The translations under genes and the position numbers were made by a program. A stretch of DNA of 64,000 bases, taken from Flavobacterium sp. ov086. GTDB taxonomy: Bacteria; Bacteroidota; Bacteroidia; Flavobacteriales; Flavobacteriaceae. The notes under the pieces are model-generated. The model was given only the letters and a program-made list of their open reading frames with translations. It searched no databases and was not told the origin of the DNA. Shown here in pieces: positions 25,553-33,531 of this stretch; the stretch's first letter is position 1, and each line of letters starts with the position of its first letter. The stretch covers positions 434,001-498,000 of the forward strand of contig NZ_FZNL01000001.1 in the NCBI RefSeq assembly GCF_900187965.1. Direction: 5' to 3'.

Positions 25553-26209
25553 CTAACTATTTCCTTTTTGATAATCTGCCAGGAAAGTAGCTAAACCAAT
25601 ATCCGTTAACGGATGTTTTAATAAACCTTCGATTGCGCTTAATGGTCCCGTGATAACATCAGATCCAGTTTTGGCACAATTAATAATGTGCATTACATTA
25701 CGAACTGACGCTGCCAGGATTTGAGTTTCGAAACCATAATTATCATAAATCAATCTGATGTCTTCGATTAAAACCATTCCGTCAGTTGAAACATCATCAA
25801 GGCGACCAATAAATGGAGACACATAAGTTGCTCCGGCTTTTGCTGCCAATAAAGCCTGACCTGCAGAAAATACCAAAGTACAATTGGTTCTGATTCCTTT
25901 ATTTGAAAAATATCGAATCGCTTTTACACCATCTTTTATCATCGGGATTTTCACCACAATCTGCGGATGTAAAGCGGCTAGTTTTTCGCCTTCGGCAACC
26001 ATTCCTTCAAAATCTGTTGAAATTACTTCTGCACTTACATCGCCATCTACCAATTCACAGATCTTTATATAATGATCCAAAATATTTTGAGCGCCTGTAA
26101 TTCCCTCTTTTGCCATCAATGACGGATTTGTGGTAACACCATCTAAAACCCCTAAATCATTGGCTTCTTTAATATCTTTTAAGTTGGCTGTATCTATAAA
26201 AAATTTCAT
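25553..26209 (-). CDS. tal: Transaldolase (small TalC/FSA-type fold)
   Basis: This 218-residue cytoplasmic aldolase transfers a dihydroxyacetone unit between sedoheptulose 7-phosphate and glyceraldehyde 3-phosphate. It begins MKFFIDTANLKDIKEA as the small transaldolase/FSA family does; Lys87 (VVKIPM) is the Schiff-base Lys. The residues that separate true transaldolases from fructose-6-phosphate aldolase read Glu61 (VSAEVIST) and Phe133 (YVSPFIGR), where FSA has Gln and Tyr; this favours transaldolase. It follows the transketolase gene by 8 bases in one operon, completing the non-oxidative pentose phosphate route for xylulose 5-phosphate made from arabinose. Confidence 0.93.
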   Translation of the reverse strand: MKFFIDTANLKDIKEANDLGVLDGVTTNPSLMAKEGITGAQNILDHYIKICELVDGDVSAEVISTDFEGMVAEGEKLAALHPQIVVKIPMIKDGVKAIRYFSNKGIRTNCTLVFSAGQALLAAKAGATYVSPFIGRLDDVSTDGMVLIEDIRLIYDNYGFETQILAASVRNVMHIINCAKTGSDVITGPLSAIEGLLKHPLTDIGLATFLADYQKGNS

Positions 26210-26217
26210 TCTTTCTG

Positions 26218-28272
26218 TTATTTTGATATGTTATAATTATTTTTCTCTAAGTATTTAAGGATTTCTTCGCAAGCATTTTTGCTGGTAAATCCAAATTTCT
26301 GATCTAACACAGAAGCTGGAGCCGAATATCCAAAATGATCCAATCCAAATACTTGTCCCTTGCTTCCAACTAAATTTTCAAGATTAACAGGAAGTCCCGC
26401 TGTAAGTCCAAAAACTAATGCACCACTTGGGATAACACTTTCCTGATACGCCACCGATTGTGATCTAAAAAGTCCTTCTGAAATAATTGAAGCTACGTTT
26501 ATTTTAATTTTAATGATTTGCTCTAATTCATTTGCTGCTTCAATAAGTGTTGCCACTTCAGATCCGTTTGCAATCAGAGTAATATTTGGGTTCTCAGTTT
26601 CTTTTACCAGATAACCGCCTTTTTTAGCTTGAGTTGCTTCCTCAAATCTTGACTTTCCGTTGGCTGGAAGATCCTTAATATCTTGTCTGGAAAGAATCAA
26701 ACCCGTTGGCGTTTTTTTGTTTTCTAATGCCATTTGCCAGGCCACAGAAGTTTCAACAGCATCTGCAGGACGCAAAGCCAGTAAACTTTGATCTCCAGAA
26801 TGATTTTTGATTTTCTCTAATAATCTTATTTGTGCTTCCTGCTCGATTGGTTGGTGTGTTGGCCCATCTTCGCCTACGCGGAAAGAATCATGTGTCCAAA
26901 CATATTTTACGGCCAATTCCTGAATTGCTGCCAAACGAATCGCTGGTTTCATATAATCTGAAAACACAAAAAACGTAGCCACAACTGGAATAACTCCACC
27001 ATGAAGTGCAATTCCGTTAGCGATTGCAGCCATTGTTAATTCGGCAACACCCGCTTGTAAAAATCCCCCGCTAAAATTATTCTTCTGTAAAACAGATGAT
27101 TTTTTCAGGAAACCATCTGTTTTATCACTGTTCGATAAATCTGCAGAAGACACAATCATGTTCTCTACATTCTCTGCCAAATATCCTAAAACTGCCGCCG
27201 AAGCATCGCGCGTTGCAGCATTTGCTTTTTGAACAATTGAGCTAAAATCTAAGTTTGGTAAATCACCGTTAAAGAACTGTTTTATCTTTTCGGCCAATTT
27301 TGGATTTTGATTTTCCCAAGCTAAAATTTGCTCTTTCCTTTCTGAAGCTTCTTTTGTTTTTTGTTCTAAAATAGTTTTATAATGAACCTCAACTTCTTCA
27401 TAAACTGCAAACGAATCTTCTGGATTTGCACCTAAATTCAGTAACGTTTTTTCAAAATCTGCTTTTGTAGCTCCAATAGGTTTTCCGTGCAATTCGCATT
27501 GTCCTTCGTACATTGTTCCATCAGCGGTAACGCAGCCTTTTCCCATAATGGTTCTACCAATAATCAATGTCGGTCGCTCTAATTCGGCGTGCGCTGCGTT
27601 TAAAGCTGAACGAATGTGAGTATGATTATGACCATCAATTGTGATTACTTTCCAGCCCCATGATTCGTATTTCATTGCCGTATTTTCAGTGGTAACCTCA
27701 TCTGTCATTGACGAAAGCTGCACATCATTAGAATCATAAAACATGATAAAATTGTTCAATCCTAAATGTCCTGCAATACGTCCGGCTCCTTGCGAAATCT
27801 CTTCCTGAACACCTCCGTCAGTAATGAAACCATATATTTTATGATCAAATAAATTTTCAAATCTTGCTGATAAAAACTTGGCTGCAATTGCCGCTCCAAC
27901 GCCCATTGCGTGTCCTTGACCTAATGGTCCCGAAGTATTTTCTACACCTCTCTTTACATCAATTTCAGGATGTCCCGGCGTTACAGAACCCCATTGTCTG
28001 AAGTTTTCTAAGTCTGATTTTTCATAATTTCCCAACAAATGATATTGGGCATACATTAAAGCCGAAAGATGTCCGGCATCCATAAAAAATCGGTCTCTAA
28101 AAATCCAATGCATATCTGTTGGATCATATTTTAGGTATTCAGAATATAAAATATGCATGAAATCGGCGCCACCCATTGATCCTCCCGGATGGCCTGAATT
28201 TGCTTTTTCGACCATCGAAATGGCTAAAGCACGTATATTATCTGCGGATAATTGGTCTATTTTGTTGTTCAT
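26218..28272 (-). CDS. tkt: Transketolase
   Basis: This single-chain 684-residue thiamine-diphosphate enzyme transfers two-carbon units between xylulose 5-phosphate and aldoses. The N-terminal domain shows NSGHPGGSMGGADF, the substrate-contact SGPLGQGHAMGVGAAIA and the cofactor loop ITDGGVQEEISQGAG. The middle domain holds ELTMAAIANGIALHGG and VGEDGPTHQPIEQ, and a C-terminal domain closes the chain. It heads a two-gene operon with transaldolase. An AraR-type palindrome lies 118 bases upstream, which suggests this copy is dedicated to pentose breakdown; a housekeeping transketolase may exist elsewhere. Confidence 0.95.
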   Translation of the reverse strand: MNNKIDQLSADNIRALAISMVEKANSGHPGGSMGGADFMHILYSEYLKYDPTDMHWIFRDRFFMDAGHLSALMYAQYHLLGNYEKSDLENFRQWGSVTPGHPEIDVKRGVENTSGPLGQGHAMGVGAAIAAKFLSARFENLFDHKIYGFITDGGVQEEISQGAGRIAGHLGLNNFIMFYDSNDVQLSSMTDEVTTENTAMKYESWGWKVITIDGHNHTHIRSALNAAHAELERPTLIIGRTIMGKGCVTADGTMYEGQCELHGKPIGATKADFEKTLLNLGANPEDSFAVYEEVEVHYKTILEQKTKEASERKEQILAWENQNPKLAEKIKQFFNGDLPNLDFSSIVQKANAATRDASAAVLGYLAENVENMIVSSADLSNSDKTDGFLKKSSVLQKNNFSGGFLQAGVAELTMAAIANGIALHGGVIPVVATFFVFSDYMKPAIRLAAIQELAVKYVWTHDSFRVGEDGPTHQPIEQEAQIRLLEKIKNHSGDQSLLALRPADAVETSVAWQMALENKKTPTGLILSRQDIKDLPANGKSRFEEATQAKKGGYLVKETENPNITLIANGSEVATLIEAANELEQIIKIKINVASIISEGLFRSQSVAYQESVIPSGALVFGLTAGLPVNLENLVGSKGQVFGLDHFGYSAPASVLDQKFGFTSKNACEEILKYLEKNNYNISK

Positions 28273-28389
28273 TTCTAAGTAAAAATTTGAAATCTTTTGG
28301 TTTGGTTTAATAGCGTAACTTTATTTGTTTGCTCTGAATTTCAAATAGAAACAACTCTGTAATCTGAAAACAGAAGCAAACCAAATAAT

Positions 28390-28408
28390 AAGTGTAAAAT
28401 TTACATTT
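28390..28408. promoter_or_regulatory. Predicted AraR operator before transketolase
   Basis: AAGTGT, 7 bases, ACATTT, with AAAATTT in the core so the symmetry is nearly continuous. It lies 118 bases upstream of the transketolase start in an otherwise gene-free 534-base gap. Confidence 0.65.
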
Positions 28409-28514
28409 ACAAATGTATGTAAAATAATTCCATAAAAACAAAAAAAATGTTTCGTTATTTTTTTTCCAATAAATTGGTCAAACAACCTGATGGGATATAG
28501 TCCTTGACAAATTA

Positions 28515-28702
28515 TTCCATTGGAACATTTCATCGGTAGCCAAATAAATACGCATTTTTTACGTTCCACTAGGAACGTTTGATTTTATAAATAATAATAG
28601 GGAAAACACATACAGATTAGACACACAATTGGTCAAACGTCCCTACGGGACGAGATTTCTCACGATCTATTTTTTTTCTACCGATGAAATGTTCCGATCG
28701 AA
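28515..28702. repeat. 188-bp nested inverted-repeat element (CATCGGTAG type)
   Basis: Outer arms of 25 bases (28515-28539 and 28678-28702) pair at 22 of 25 positions and contain TTTCATCGGTAG. Nested inside are short palindromes of the form TTCCnnTAGGAAC (28563-28576) and GTCCCTACGGGAC (28639-28651). A related but rearranged copy lies at 36021-36193. This fills much of the 534-base gap between the transketolase and GntR genes. Confidence 0.75.
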
Positions 28703-28806
28703 CAAATTGTTTTTGGCTAATTCTTTTGGATTTTAAAAGTTTGAAACCTCGAAAAACGGATAACGGGATTAGCTCCTGAAAAAGAAATTAATTATAAAAC
28801 TGCTTC

Positions 28807-29805
28807 TTACAACGAATTTCTAATAATCAAAGAAGACTTATTTTCTATTTGGTCTTTATTTCCTTTAAGAACCATCTCTGCCAAAATTTTCCCCATTGTT
28901 TCAAAATGCGTAGAAATGGTTGTAATTCCGTTTGCGACAATCTTTTTTAATGGGGTTTCATTATAAGATATAATTCCAAAATCGACACCAAGTTTCAAAT
29001 GTTGATCTCTGGCACTTTCAATTACACGTACTAAATCCCTGTCATTCGGAATAATATAAAGATCGCCTAACGTAATTTCTCTATCTGTAAACTCCGTTAT
29101 GATTTCATATTCGAATTTATACTCGGTGCAAAAATGTTCAAATCCTATTTTCATTCCAAGCGGTTCTCTAAAACCCGGGAAGATCAAAATTAATTTTTCG
29201 TATTTGTTCAGTTTCACTTTTCCTTTAAACAAACCTTCAAAAATATCTTTTTGGTGATTTTGATAAATGGCGGGATATAATTTTAAATCAGGATTGGTCT
29301 GATCTAAAATAATTACCTCATTTACTGGTAGGGTTTTTAAAATATCTGCCACACCAGCCAAATTGGTTGGCATGATAATGTATTTGGTATAATTTCCGTT
29401 ACTGTCGTTTATTAGTTTTCGAAATACCTGAACATTGAAGTGATGGAAGAAAATATCGACTTGTACATTTTTTCCAATATTTTTTAAAAATGAATTATAA
29501 ATATCTTCTTTAAAAATATTTAACTCATCAAAAAGTAAAAAAATCTTTTGCTTTATGGTGGTTTCAACGCTCTTAACGTAATATCCTTTGCCGGGAATGG
29601 CATAAATAATTCCTCTTTTTTTGAGCTCATCATAACCTAACAAAACAGTATCGCGTGACAATGAAAAAGCCAGACAGACTTTATTTACTGACGGAAGTCG
29701 GTCTCCTTTAACTAATTTTTCTTCTTCGATTGCTTTTTCTATTGAGAGAATTATCTGCTTATATTTTGGTAATCCTATGTTGTTTTGGATAGAAATAATA
29801 TTCAT
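28807..29805 (-). CDS. GntR family transcriptional regulator with LacI-type sensor domain
   Basis: This 332-residue protein has a GntR winged helix (residues 1-77: LPKYKQIILSIEKAIEEEKL, GDRLPSVNKVCLAFSLSRDT, GIIYAIPGKGYYV) fused to a periplasmic-binding-like effector domain (about 85-325), as in the sugar-sensing GntR/LacI hybrids common in Bacteroidota. It diverges from galM-galK-galT with 102 bases between the start codons, so galactose or a related sugar is the likely ligand and the gal operon the likely target. A direct repeat of ACTGGT with 10-bp period in the gap is a candidate binding site. Confidence 0.88.
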   Translation of the reverse strand: MNIISIQNNIGLPKYKQIILSIEKAIEEEKLVKGDRLPSVNKVCLAFSLSRDTVLLGYDELKKRGIIYAIPGKGYYVKSVETTIKQKIFLLFDELNIFKEDIYNSFLKNIGKNVQVDIFFHHFNVQVFRKLINDSNGNYTKYIIMPTNLAGVADILKTLPVNEVIILDQTNPDLKLYPAIYQNHQKDIFEGLFKGKVKLNKYEKLILIFPGFREPLGMKIGFEHFCTEYKFEYEIITEFTDREITLGDLYIIPNDRDLVRVIESARDQHLKLGVDFGIISYNETPLKKIVANGITTISTHFETMGKILAEMVLKGNKDQIENKSSLIIRNSL

Positions 29806-29837
29806 AAAAAAATAGATTTTGGTGCAATATACAAAAA

Positions 29838-29853
29838 ACTGGTAGGTACTGGT
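29838..29853. promoter_or_regulatory. Direct repeat between GntR gene and galM, candidate operator
   Basis: ACTGGT occurs at 29838-29843 and 29848-29853, exactly one helical turn apart, upstream of the galM -7 box. The position suits a regulator site; no other copy was used to confirm it. Confidence 0.35.
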
Positions 29854-29875
29854 ATGCTAACGCAAATAATGTTTC

Positions 29876-29883
29876 TATTTTTG
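29876..29883 (+). promoter_or_regulatory. -7 box of the galM-galK-galT promoter
   Basis: TATTTTTG is an exact TAnnTTTG match, 24 bases before the chosen galM ATG at 29908. No clear -33 TTG is seen, which is common for regulated promoters. Confidence 0.55.
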
Positions 29884-29907
29884 GATTTCATTTTTTGCAA
29901 AAATAGC

Positions 29908-30963
29908 ATGGAAATAAAACACATATCGCATTTTCAAGATAAAACTATTTCTAATTTATTTGGTTTATCAACTGACAACGAAGAAATTCTAGCTTTTGAA
30001 TTATTAAACAAAAACGGAATGAAAGTTCAGATTACAAATTTTGGAGCAACGGTTACTTCATTACAAATTCCGGTTACTAACGGAAAACTGGTAGATGTTG
30101 TTTTAGGTTTTGATTCGGGAACATCTTATCTGGCTTCTTATAATCTGCCAAGCGCTCCTTATCTGGGAACTACTGTTGGTCGTTATGCAGGAAGAATTAA
30201 CAAAGGTGTTTTTTCTTTAAATGGTAAAACATTTCAATTAAATACCAATAATAATGGAAATGCGCTACATGGAGGAAATGCTGGTTTTGGAGAAAAACTA
30301 TGGAACGTTACCAACATAACTTCTGATGAAAATCCGTCGATAACATTCAGTCTTTTGAGTCCTGATTTAGACGAAAATTATCCAGGAGCATTACACGTAG
30401 ATTTAACCTACACGCTGACTGAAAATAACGAATTGCAACTGGATTATAAAGCTACTTCTACAGAAGATACTGTTATTAATTTAACGCATCACAGCTATTT
30501 TAATCTGGATGGTCATGACGGTTCTGTTTTAAATCAGGAAATGTTTATCAACTCTGATAAGATTTTAGAAACGAATGATGAGAATATTCCAACCGGAAAT
30601 TTCACAGCTCTTTCTAATCATGATTTTGATTTTAGAACAGCCAAAAAATGCCCGGCTTCTATCGACAATTCTTTTGTAATTGAGCCTACGAATGAAGTTG
30701 TTGCAAAATTATTCAGCGCAAAAAACAATTTACAAATGAGTGTTTACACTAATCAGCCAAGTGTACACATATATGTAGGCGGAAATTGTTTTGATATTCT
30801 TAAAGGAAAAGAAAATGTAACATATCATACGTCAAGCGGAATTTGTTTTGAAACTCAGAATTTTCCGGATGCGCCAAATCATGCTCATTTTCCGAATTCA
30901 GTTTTGAAAAAAGGAGCTGAATACAATCAAAAAACAGTTTATAAATTCGAAAATATAAAGTAG
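29908..30963 (+). CDS. galM: Galactose mutarotase (aldose 1-epimerase), cytoplasmic
   Basis: This 351-residue enzyme interconverts alpha and beta galactose before GalK. I chose the ATG at 29908 (MEIKHISHF): it follows a -7 box at a normal distance, while an earlier in-frame ATG would place the start within the divergent gene's own start region. Motifs are NALHGGNAGFGEKLW, the catalytic His in NLTHHSYFNLDGHD, and the catalytic Glu in ICFETQNFPDAPN. There is no signal peptide, unlike the lipoprotein mutarotase at 2574-3758, so the two act in different compartments. It is first in the galM-galK-galT operon. Confidence 0.93.
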   Translation: MEIKHISHFQDKTISNLFGLSTDNEEILAFELLNKNGMKVQITNFGATVTSLQIPVTNGKLVDVVLGFDSGTSYLASYNLPSAPYLGTTVGRYAGRINKGVFSLNGKTFQLNTNNNGNALHGGNAGFGEKLWNVTNITSDENPSITFSLLSPDLDENYPGALHVDLTYTLTENNELQLDYKATSTEDTVINLTHHSYFNLDGHDGSVLNQEMFINSDKILETNDENIPTGNFTALSNHDFDFRTAKKCPASIDNSFVIEPTNEVVAKLFSAKNNLQMSVYTNQPSVHIYVGGNCFDILKGKENVTYHTSSGICFETQNFPDAPNHAHFPNSVLKKGAEYNQKTVYKFENIK

Positions 30964-31022
30964 TAATTCTAAACAATCGGTTTGCAAAAACTACCAGACA
31001 ACACTATTACAATTAGACTATA

Positions 31023-32183
31023 ATGAATGATATTTTAATACAAAACACAACGGCATTTTTTGAGAAATCATTTGGATCTGCTCCTCAAAAAATTGTCCTT
31101 TCTCCAGGAAGAATTAATATTATTGGAGAGCATATTGATTATAATGACGGTTATGTTTTACCAGCGGCAATTGACAAAGTAATTTGTTTTGCCTTTGAGA
31201 AAAACGAAACCAAAAAATCTAAAATAATCGCTATTGATTTAAACGAAGAATTCGAAATTGACTTAACGCAGGAAATTCAATTAAGCGATGTTGTCTGGAC
31301 GAATTATATCCGTGGCGTTATAAAACAATTGCAGGAGAACGGATTTTCTTTTGAAGGCTTCAATTGTGTTTTTAGCAGTAATATTCCAGTTGGTTCCGGG
31401 TTATCTTCTTCGGCAGCTTTGGAGTGTGGAACCATTTTCGGCATAAAAGAACTTTTCGATTTAAAAATTGACAAGGTTGACATTGCTTTATTAGGACAAA
31501 AAGCAGAACATTGGGTAGGTATTAATTGTGGTATCATGGACCAGTTTTCTAGTGTTCACGGTCTTGATAATAAAGTAATAAAATTAGATTGTAACACACT
31601 TGAATTTGAATATCACAATGCTGATTTTAAAGATTATTCCTTGGTTTTATTTGACAGTAATGTAAAACATTCGCTTTTTACATCTGAATACAATACCAGA
31701 AGAATTGAGTGTGAGGAAGGATTGTCGATCATCAAAAATCACTTTCCGGAAGTAAAGAGTTTTAGAGATTGTACTGAAGAACAACTTCTGAGCATTCAGG
31801 ATAAATTTAATACTACTGTATTTAAAAGAGTACATTATGTTGTAAAAGAAATTAGCCGTGTAACTAAAGCATGTGAGGCTTTGGATAATGGAAATATAGA
31901 AATTTTAGGACAATTGCTTTTTGAGACGCATTATGGTTTATCACAAGAATATGAAGTAAGCTGCGAGGAGCTGGATATGCTTGTAGATACCGCAAAAGCT
32001 GACGATAAGATTGTAGGTTCTCGTTTGATGGGCGGAGGTTTTGGTGGATGTACCATCAATTTAATAAAAAAAGGGCATGAAAATGAGGTTAAAAGTAAGT
32101 TTTCAAATCTTTATTTAAATACATTTGGGATTGAATTAAAATTTTATGATGTAAAAATCTCAAACGGAACAACACTACTTTAA
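31023..32183 (+). CDS. galK: Galactokinase
   Basis: This 386-residue GHMP-family kinase makes galactose 1-phosphate from alpha-galactose and ATP. The galactokinase signature GRINIIGEHIDY spans residues 29-40, the ATP-binding glycine loop PVGSGLSSSAAL is at 122-133, and the third GHMP motif, GSRLMGGGFGGCTI, lies near the C-terminus. The length is typical. It sits 59 bases after galM and 17 bases before galT. Confidence 0.96.
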   Translation: MNDILIQNTTAFFEKSFGSAPQKIVLSPGRINIIGEHIDYNDGYVLPAAIDKVICFAFEKNETKKSKIIAIDLNEEFEIDLTQEIQLSDVVWTNYIRGVIKQLQENGFSFEGFNCVFSSNIPVGSGLSSSAALECGTIFGIKELFDLKIDKVDIALLGQKAEHWVGINCGIMDQFSSVHGLDNKVIKLDCNTLEFEYHNADFKDYSLVLFDSNVKHSLFTSEYNTRRIECEEGLSIIKNHFPEVKSFRDCTEEQLLSIQDKFNTTVFKRVHYVVKEISRVTKACEALDNGNIEILGQLLFETHYGLSQEYEVSCEELDMLVDTAKADDKIVGSRLMGGGFGGCTINLIKKGHENEVKSKFSNLYLNTFGIELKFYDVKISNGTTLL

Positions 32184-32200
32184 AAACCACCAGAACAAAA

Positions 32201-33262
32201 ATGAAAAATTTTGACATTAACGAGGATCCTCACAGACGTTTTAATCCATTACTAAACGAATGGGTTTTAGTATCACCTCATCGCGCAAAACGTCCTTGGC
32301 AAGGACAAAACGAAACAATTTCAACTGAATCTTTACCAAAATACGATGCAACGTGTTATCTGTGTCCGGGAAATGTTCGCGCCAACGGTGTAAACAATCC
32401 TAAATATGATAGCAGCTTTGTTTTTGAAAATGATTTTGCTGCCATGAAGCAGGACGAAATTATTTTTGAAGAAGATATCAAGCATACTTTTTTTAAAGCA
32501 AAACCAGAGCAGGGAATTTCAAGAGTAGTTTGTTTTTCGCCTAGACACGATCTTACATTACCGGAAATGGAAATTGACGGAATTGAGAATATCATTAGAA
32601 CCTGGCAAAAAGAATATACTGATTTAGGAAATATCAAGTATATCAATCACGTTCAGATTTTTGAAAATAAAGGAAGCGTTATGGGGTGCAGTAACCCGCA
32701 TCCGCATGGACAAATCTGGGCACAATCGTCATTACCAACTCAGGTTGAAAAGACACAAGCCAGTTTAAAATATTATTACGATAAAAACAACAGAACTCTT
32801 CTTGAAGATTATGTAAAAGCAGAATTAAAAGTTGGGGAACGTATTGTAATCGAAAATGATCATTTTGTTGCATTGGTTCCTTTTTGGGCAATCTGGCCTT
32901 ACGAAACTATGATTGTAAGCAAAAAAGCGATCAGTAAAATCACTGATTTTAATGCAGAGGAAACTAGCGCTTTTGCTAAAATCTTAAAGCAATTAACAAC
33001 AAAATACGACAACTTATTTAGTACTTCATTCCCATATTCATCAGGAATTCACCAGTCACCAACAGATGGTTTAGAACATCCTGAATGGCATTTTCATATG
33101 CATTTTTATCCACCATTACTAAGATCTGCAACGGTTAAAAAGTTTATGGTTGGTTATGAAATGTTAGGAGAGTCACAGCGAGATATTACTCCTGAAAAAA
33201 GTGCAGAAATTTTAAGACAACAGTCTGAAGTACATTATAAAAAAGAGGTGAAAATCAAGTAA
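32201..33262 (+). CDS. galT: Galactose-1-phosphate uridylyltransferase
   Basis: This 353-residue HIT-superfamily enzyme swaps UMP between UDP-glucose and galactose 1-phosphate. The active site HPH is at residues 167-169 (CSNPHPHGQIW), with the uridylylated His at 169. A zinc site is suggested by Cys52 and Cys55 (CYLCPG). The segment EHPEWHFHMHFYPPLLRS carries the C-terminal His cluster. It completes the Leloir genes here; the UDP-galactose 4-epimerase is not in the window. No terminator follows before the symporter, which has its own promoter elements. Confidence 0.96.
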   Translation: MKNFDINEDPHRRFNPLLNEWVLVSPHRAKRPWQGQNETISTESLPKYDATCYLCPGNVRANGVNNPKYDSSFVFENDFAAMKQDEIIFEEDIKHTFFKAKPEQGISRVVCFSPRHDLTLPEMEIDGIENIIRTWQKEYTDLGNIKYINHVQIFENKGSVMGCSNPHPHGQIWAQSSLPTQVEKTQASLKYYYDKNNRTLLEDYVKAELKVGERIVIENDHFVALVPFWAIWPYETMIVSKKAISKITDFNAEETSAFAKILKQLTTKYDNLFSTSFPYSSGIHQSPTDGLEHPEWHFHMHFYPPLLRSATVKKFMVGYEMLGESQRDITPEKSAEILRQQSEVHYKKEVKIK

Positions 33263-33315
33263 AAAAAGGGCTTAACTGAATGTGATTTAAAAATTTAACA
33301 GAATATTTTATTTAT

Positions 33316-33334
33316 AAATGTAAAAAACACATTT
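33316..33334. promoter_or_regulatory. Predicted AraR operator before the sugar symporter
   Basis: AAATGT, 7 bases, ACATTT form a perfect 6-bp inverted repeat, flanked by TTAT as at the araB site. It lies 28 bases upstream of a perfect -7 box and sets the symporter apart from the preceding gal operon. Confidence 0.7.
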
Positions 33335-33362
33335 AAAATAGTGTAGTTCTCATTTTTTATTT

Positions 33363-33370
33363 TACTTTTG
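33363..33370 (+). promoter_or_regulatory. -7 box of the symporter promoter
   Basis: TACTTTTG matches TAnnTTTG exactly. The distance to the ATG at 33532 implies a 5' leader of roughly 150 bases, so a second promoter nearer the gene remains possible. Confidence 0.45.
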
Positions 33371-33531
33371 ACTTTTATTCTTATTTTCATAAAAAAATAA
33401 CAGAATAAAAACACATATCATATTTTAAACCAGCATTGGATAACAAAAACAAGTTTGAAGATTTTTCTAATCAATTAATTTTCGAACTTAATTAAACAAT
33501 CATCTATACTAATTTTAAAAGACTACTAACA

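Noticed and set aside
25553..26209. Fructose-6-phosphate aldolase
   Set aside because: Glu61 and Phe133 replace the Gln and Tyr typical of that enzyme, and the gene is paired with transketolase.
28321..28569. 82-residue open frame on the minus strand
   Set aside because: It lies across the AraR-type palindrome and the inverted-repeat element, and its sequence resembles no protein.
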